A stretch of DNA of 64,000 nt from the NCBI GenBank assembly GCA_016717145.1, contig JADKGD010000009.1:3118-67117 (forward strand), read 5' to 3'. Shown piece after piece: positions 58,197 through 64,000 of this stretch (the first letter of the stretch is position 1; each line of letters opens with the position of its first letter). The notes below the pieces were generated by a model. That model was not told the DNA's origin. It ran no database searches and saw only the letters and a list, made by a program, of their open reading frames with translations. A program made the translations under genes and the position numbers. This stretch comes from Saprospiraceae bacterium (GTDB lineage: Bacteria; Bacteroidota; Bacteroidia; Chitinophagales; Saprospiraceae).

Positions 58197-60450
58197 CTAC
58201 CTGACAACAACCTCGTCAACAAAGAGCCATGCGCCATGTCCTCCCCCTTGGACTTCTTTAGGGATAATGCCAAAATTGGTGATATGAAATTTTACAAATC
58301 TGGCGTTGACATCTTTAAAAGCAGTGCAACAATGCAGTATCAGAATCAACTTTTTCAAGGGTAACAACTGGCAAAAATGTTTTTCCATCTTGTGAAGTAA
58401 ACACTTCTACTTTTCTTGGAAGGTAAATCCATTGACCCTCTCCTTTGAAAAATTTAAATTTTATTTCTTTCAATGTCTCATCTTTACCAAAATCCCAATT
58501 TACAATGCCAACACAATCCTTCGCCCTCAAAACCAAACACTCTCATCCTCCATACTTTCTTTCGCTTCCTGTGATACCGTTTATTATGATCCCTGCCCCA
58601 ACGCCACAGCCAGAATAATTTGGACCTGGATCTGGAGCAATGGATGCATTTGTGGCCTTATGCAGGTCAAAATTCAGCAATAGAGAACTTCCTGTTCGAT
58701 CATCCTTACCCCCTGAAAAAACATACTGGGCAGATTTATCTATTTTGATGAATTCTCCCGGCTTTGCCAACATTGTTTTCCCATCGACCTTGTATGTAAT
58801 ATTTGACCCTTGAGGGAGATCAAAACTTACAGTTATGGCTTTGCCATTATCGGCCATTATTTTGGGTTTCAATTCATAAACATGATACGCCATATTTACA
58901 CCTTTTGATTTCCAATAATCAGTATGTCTGTCATACCTTCTTAGAAAATCGGAATAATCTTTTGATTCACTCCAAAGGGCCTCTGACATAGCCATTTCTC
59001 TCGCATAAGCCATATATTCTACGCCGGCGTAAGTCGGGATATATTCTGTCCATAAATTTGCTTGACCGCCAAGTATATATTTGTGTTTATCAACTTCCAA
59101 AGAATCAGGAATGGGGTTCCAACTATATACTTTTTCCAGAGTAGTGAATCCGCCGATGGCCAATGGTTCGTTTGGTGACTCTGACTGATAATGATCAAAA
59201 TAACAATGTGTGCCAGGTGTCATTATAACATCATGATTCTGCCGGGCAGCCTCTATGCCGCCTTCGATACCCCTCCATGACATCACTGTAGCATTTGGAG
59301 CAAGGCCACCTTCAAGGATTTCGTCCCAACCAATGATCTGTTTGCCTTTGGAATTGATATACTTTTCCATACGATTGATGAAGTAGCTTTGCAAACCGTG
59401 TTCTCCTAATTCAATGCCCTTGTCTTTGATTATTTTTTGACAAAGCTCACTTTTTTCCCATGCTGTTTTGGGACATTCATCGCCTCCAATATGGATATAT
59501 TTGCCTGGGAATAAAGTTATAATTTCATCAATAACGTCTTGTAAAAATGTAAATGTTTTTTCATTGGGACAATAGACATCTTCAAATATACCCCATTTTG
59601 TAGCTACTTCATAAGGTCCCTGGCGACAACCTAATTCAGGATAGGCTGCCAGTGCAGCCTGAGCGTGACCGGGCATTTCTATTTCGGGTATGACGTTGAT
59701 ATTTCGTGCAGTTGCGTAAGCGACAATATCTTTTACCTCATCCTGAGTATAAAATCCACCATATCTTTTGCCATCATACTTTTGTGGATTGTCATTGTAA
59801 TGACCAATCAATGTCTCTTTTCTGAAAGCTGCTATTTGTTGTAGCTTAGGATATTTTTTAATCTCAATCCGCCAACCCTGATCTTCGGTAAGGTGCCAGT
59901 GGAAGTTATTAAATTTATAGTAAGCCATATAATCAATATATTTTTTGACATCATTTGCATTAAAAAAATGCCTGCCTACATCAAGATGCATACCGCGATA
60001 TGTAAACTTCGGACTATCTTCAATATGTAGCTGAGGTAATGGATAGCCATTAAATGTTACCACCTGGCTGAGACTTAAAAAAGCATATTGAAGACCCGCC
60101 CTTCCTCCGGACCTTATAGTTATTTTTTGACGACTGATGTCAAGCACATATGATTCAATACCTAAACTTGTATCAATGGTCGCAGTAACATTTGCCGAAT
60201 CGATAGTCGTAAATGTTGATCGTTTTGTATTATGGAATAATTGTTCAAGATATGAAGTCTTGAGCGTATCATCCAAATATATATTTAAAAAAGTAATTTC
60301 AGAGACTTTTTCATCATTCAAAAATACTTTATTTGGCGCAGGAATGATGAAATGTTCATACATCTTAACATTTTTTGATGTTGTTTTATTTTTGCACGAT
60401 AAAAAAATGAATAGCCCAAGAACACCAAATATTAATACCCAATTTTTCAT
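58197..60450 (-). CDS. Beta-N-acetylhexosaminidase (GH20) lipoprotein with discoidin-like tail, frameshifted
   Basis: Main frame 58543-60450, 635 residues. Lipoprotein signal (LFIFLSC, Cys about 19). N-terminal GH20b domain then catalytic TIM barrel: GMHLDVGRHFFNANDVKKYI, HWHLTEDQGWRIEIKKYP, the catalytic Asp-Glu pair in YIHIGGDECPKTAWEKS, and NLWTEYIPTYAGVEYMAY. The C-terminus continues in other frames after breaks near 58520-58545 and 58325: KDCVGIVNWDFGKDETLKE then FKDVNARFVKFHITNFG and GHGAWLFVDEVVV, ending at 58197. That tail is a chitobiase-C/discoidin-type glycan-binding module. Cleaves terminal GlcNAc/GalNAc from glycans on the outer surface or periplasm. Confidence 0.9.
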
Positions 60451-60544
60451 TAATTTCTATTTATTTTATTAATATATAATCATCTGATGTTCTGAAAGAA
60501 ATAAATTATCAGGTAATATATCTTCTCATACTTCAGCGACATTT

Positions 60545-63500
60545 TTATTTTTGTCTCCTGTAAAACTGAGCATTTCCATTATACACAGCAAAAATAAGCA
60601 GATCCCCTTTTTTTGATTTTACCACTGCCAGGTCTCTGGTGTCGCCCCTGACGTCAAATCCTGATTTAGTCTGCGATATTGTATTATACCCATCATTGGA
60701 ATGCCCTAACATCAGGCCATGATTTCCATTTAATCTTCCCAGCTTTACCCTGACTTTCGATTGATTGCCTGCCAATAACAAATCGTGCTTCATATTATTG
60801 TCAGCTTCAAGTTGCTTTACGTTATACACAGGTGCAACTTGTACCTTTTCATCAACATTAACTTTTACAAACTTTCCATTCTCCCTGTTAAAAAAACTTG
60901 TTTCCAGTGTATTAATATGAAGTGGTTTTGCGCTTTCAAAATACTTTTCGCCCAATAATGTTTTAATATCGGCTTTTGCATATAACCCAAAAGAATTGAA
61001 TCTTTTATTGAGCATAGGTATTTGTTTAATCATATCTTCTCTTGGCGCAAATGGATAGGTATTATCCCCTATAAAGGTGGCGAGAATCGGGTCAATACTG
61101 CCATTTTGATCATAGTCCTGATCAAATAAAACCATAGGGTGATCGAATGATGCAAATAACTGAGAATTTGTCCCAACATTGCCGAAGATCAAATCAAAAT
61201 CTTTCTTATTTTCTTTTTTTGAGTGGTATATACATTTCCAAAAGCCCTTATACTCTTTCTCAAAAAATGTAGAAGACACATCTTTAAACTTGCCGCTTAC
61301 TATAGTAAATACTTTTATGGGCATCCAGTCACCGACAATTACAATTTCATTTTTTTGGTCTCCATCAAGATCTAATGAAGCGATATCATTTACCAGACCG
61401 ATATTTGTTTCACTTTGCGGGACTATTGAAAATTGACCATTTCCTTCATTTTTCATGATCAATGTTTCTGTACTTTTGGGATACATTCTATAATCACATG
61501 TGCCACCCACAATGAGATCCTGCCAGCCATCATTATTTATGTCATATACCGCCAAAGAAGCTGGGTTAGTCATAATTGTGCTTGAAAAAACGGATTTTTT
61601 AAACAAACCTTTATCGTTTTGAAGATAATATATCCCTCTTGCCTTTGTATCAGGCGCATATTTATAAGACCCTACGCTAAGCACAATGTCGGGCAATGGT
61701 TGTTCTTTCGGATAAATAAAAGTAATGTCCGAAATTTCAAGCCCTTTTACAGGTAAATCTGAACTAGTAAAGTTTCCATCTTGATGTTGGATATATAATT
61801 TGGATGTGGTAACAGTATTGCCCGTCAGGATAAAATCTTCAAGTTGGTCTCCATTTACATCTCCAACCAGGCATTTCGGGCCTCTATCAGTCAAATAGTG
61901 TGTAAGCAGGCCTTGTACCTTAAAATCATCAAATTCGTCAATTCCTGAATAAAAAGACTGAATCAGAGAATCCTTTACAAATAGAGGTTTTAATTTTGGA
62001 AATGGTGTGAAAGGAACCGTCTTTACTGAATCATATTCTACTTCAATAGTCGTATTAATTTGATCTGTTATTTGTTTTTGAACATAGCCATCCGGCCAAT
62101 CGATGCGAATAGTGTCTATCTTTCGTTTTTCACCCAAACCAAAAAATAACTTGTATTCCATAGTGGACATGAATCCCCGACATGGCTGGAGATCCTTAAT
62201 ATATTGTTGTCCGCCGCAGTACAATGTCACTCTGGTTCCTATCGCATGAATATTTGATTTAGAACCTTTGAGCTTAATATTTATAAAATTATTAGTGTTG
62301 TGGTCCGAATTATTTTCGTATAGGTAAACATAATCCCCAACATTGCTCGTCACAATATCAACATCTCCATCATTATCAAAGTCTGCATAAGCAGAGCCAT
62401 GAGATATAGTTGGCGTGGTCAGTGCCCAAGCGGCATTTTTGTTCACAAATTTTTTACCATGCTCATTGTGAAAAAAATAATTCGGTTGGTTGATTGGAGG
62501 CATGCTTGCCATATATTTTTCGAAAGAAACAGGATTTTCGCCTTTATCGGCCTTCACAACCTGATCAGCTGTAAACTGCAGAAAATCCATATCCGTATGA
62601 TCTCTTAAATAACCATTTGAAATAAATAAATCAAGATAAGAATCCTGGTCGAAATCAATAAATAAGGACGCCCAACTCCAATCTGTATTTGAAACACCAT
62701 ACATTTGTGCACATTCCGAAAAACTTCCGTCACCGTTATTTATCTGAAGAACATTTTTACTAAACTGAGGCTGGAAACCATTGGAAATCATAGTTGAAAT
62801 CTTATTATAATTGTCCGCACCTGAGTGAAGTTTCTGCAAATAATTTGACTCCGGCAGCATGTCCAGTGAAACAAGATCCATATGGCCATCATTATTTATG
62901 TCCGCAATGTCGCAACCCATACTAAACATAGAAGTATGGTCAAATGTGACTTTTGATGATTCTGTAAATGTTCCGTTTCCATTATTTAAAAACAGATAAT
63001 CTGATTCATTAAAATCATTGCCAACAAAAATATCCTGCCAACCATCATTGTTAATATCACTTATACCAAGTCCAAGGCTAAGACTCAATACGTTGCCTGT
63101 TATACCTGCGGACTCGGATACATTACATATTTCCCATTGTCATTTCTAAATAATTTACTCTCAAGCTCCGGTTCTCTTTTGTTTTTAAGGTCACTATTTC
63201 AAGGCTGCCTTTAGAATATTCAGGTGCACTGTGATTGAGTAAAAACATATCGAGATCACCATCTTTGTCATAGTCAAAAAATGCAGCATGTGTGGAATAT
63301 GAATCATCGTCAAGACCATATTCAGCTGCCTGCTCGGTAAAAGTCAGATTCTTGTTGTTGATGTATAATAAATTTTTTCTTAGTTTAGGGAAAGGATATC
63401 CTGCTCTGCAAATATATAAATCCATCCACCCATCGTTGTTTATATCAATGGCATTAGCTCCTGTGCACCATCCTTCAGCCTTGGCTACACCTGATTTTTC

Positions 63501-63800
63501 GGTGACATCATCAAATTTCAGATTACCCTTATTTCTGAATAATCTGTTTTTAACCATATTGCCTGTAAAAAATACATCCTGTAGTCCATCATTATCAAAA
63601 TCAGCTATAGCGATACCGCCGCCGTTGTAGTAATATTGATATTTGAATATATTAAAATTTTCATCTTCTTTTAACATGTTTCTGAAATCAAGACCAGTGG
63701 CATCTTTTTCCAGTAACGTAAATTGTCCTTTATCGGACTTTTTACACCCATTTCCAAATAATAAAACAAAAGTAACTATGAGTAAATAAATATGTTTCAT
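60545..63800 (-). CDS. FG-GAP/VCBS repeat lipoprotein with UnbV/ASPIC domain, frameshifted
   Basis: About 1085 residues. ATG 63800 starts a lipoprotein signal (LLIVTFVLLFGNGC); an ATG 78 bp upstream adds an unlikely tail. Repeats of the integrin-alpha/FG-GAP type with Ca2+-binding D-x-N-N-D-G-x-x-D loops throughout: IADFDNDGLQDVFFTGN, IDINNDGWMDLYICRAG, ISDINNDGWQDIFVGNDFN. Middle part has an UnbV/ASPIC domain (NIHAIGTRVTLYCGGQQYI, DTIRIDWPDGYVQKQ). The frame shifts near 63150-63165, where ENRSL leads into SESAGITGNVLSLSLGLG. An outer-surface beta-propeller protein; in this phylum often found by SusC/SusD loci, but the ligand is unknown. Confidence 0.87.
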
Positions 63801-63838
63801 TCTCAATTTTACATTATCATAAAGGTACAAAGTAACAT

Positions 63839-63905
63839 AAAAAAAGCGGACCGGAAATAAAAAATTCATCAAAACCACATGACTTTATTTTTCTTTCCGA
63901 TCCGC
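63839..63905 (-). terminator. Terminator of the gene at the window's right edge
   Basis: GCGGACCGGAAA (63846-63857) pairs with TTTCCGATCCGC (63894-63905), 11 of 12, with a 36-nt loop; on the minus strand it is followed by a run of seven T. It lies between two minus-strand genes. Confidence 0.55.
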
Positions 63906-63930
63906 AAATGTATCTTACATTACATGAATG

Positions 63931-64000
63931 TTAGTCAACATCCCACCATAAGTTTGTACCTCCGTTGTCCGGTCCTTTGAGACAAGATACACCGATGGCT
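63931..64000 (-). CDS. C-terminal end of an unidentified gene (cut by window edge)
   Basis: On the minus strand the last 22 codons read AIGVSCLKGPDNGGT then NLWWDVD and TAA at 63931. The neighbourhood (FG-GAP/UnbV lipoprotein, GH20) would suit an outer-membrane receptor or SusD-like lipoprotein, but the fragment is too short to identify. Followed by a terminator. Confidence 0.5.
   Translation of the reverse strand, partial: AIGVSCLKGPDNGGTNLWWDVD

Noticed and set aside
1..64000. tRNA, rRNA or tmRNA genes
   Set aside because: I looked for T-loop and conserved RNA motifs on both strands and found none I could support; a tRNA scan would be decisive.

Overview
The window is a chromosomal segment of a Bacteroidota, by inference probably a Saprospiria-type organism. 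Supporting evidence: a ubiE-porT pair (PorT belongs to the type IX secretion system), a giant adhesin ending in a gliding-motility/CHU_C-type sorting domain, TonB-dependent receptors with carboxypeptidase-like N-domains, a BtuB-BtuG cobalamin locus, PSD1/DUF1501 genes, and repeated matches to the Bacteroidota -7 promoter element TAnnTTTG. No rRNA, tRNA or transposase gene was recognised.

Layout. 0-0.7 kb: FMN reductase (cut by the window edge), pterin-carbinolamine dehydratase and a DUF6496-like small protein. 0.7-5.8 kb is an accessory zone: secreted trypsin-like protease, a two-gene unit of unknown function, gene remnants, a 360-bp non-coding tandem duplication, a 19-bp satellite and a membrane-anchored HNH protein. 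5.9-10 kb: a metal-uptake locus, with a TonB receptor, thioredoxin-like protein and lipoprotein divergent from a DtxR/MntR repressor, and a perfect 16-bp palindrome inside the shared promoter region. 10.7-16.1 kb: secreted BNR/PKD protein abutting a degraded AAA-ATPase and a duplicated fragment of its 5' end. 16.1-22.5 kb: housekeeping genes (MetZ-type enzyme, OsmC, Na+/solute symporter, lipoprotein methyltransferase, PBP4-type peptidase). 22.7-24.1 kb: a higher-order satellite. 24.2-33.3 kb: rplS, alpha-2-macroglobulin-like protein, small membrane protein, LptF/G permease. 33.5-40.8 kb: a ~7.3-kb adhesin gene. 40.9-44.7 kb: cobalamin riboswitch, BtuB, BtuG-like lipoprotein, MarR regulator. 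44.8-46.2 kb: porT/ubiE. 47-54.7 kb: a tightly overlapping six-gene operon of PSD1 cytochrome, DUF1501, DUF2231, cytochrome-LRR, beta-propeller and chitobiase-C/discoidin proteins. This is the best candidate here for a poorly described system. 54.8-64 kb: ABC-F ATPase, eRF1-like protein, acetyltransferase, GH20 hexosaminidase, FG-GAP/UnbV lipoprotein and the end of another gene.

A warning for any reader: about a dozen genes that look functional are split by single-base frameshifts, often in A/T or G runs, and two more by in-frame stops. The pattern suggests residual indel errors of a long-read assembly more than mass pseudogenisation. For those genes I give the span of the reconstructed gene and state where the frame breaks. 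Only the AAA-ATPase looks truly decayed.
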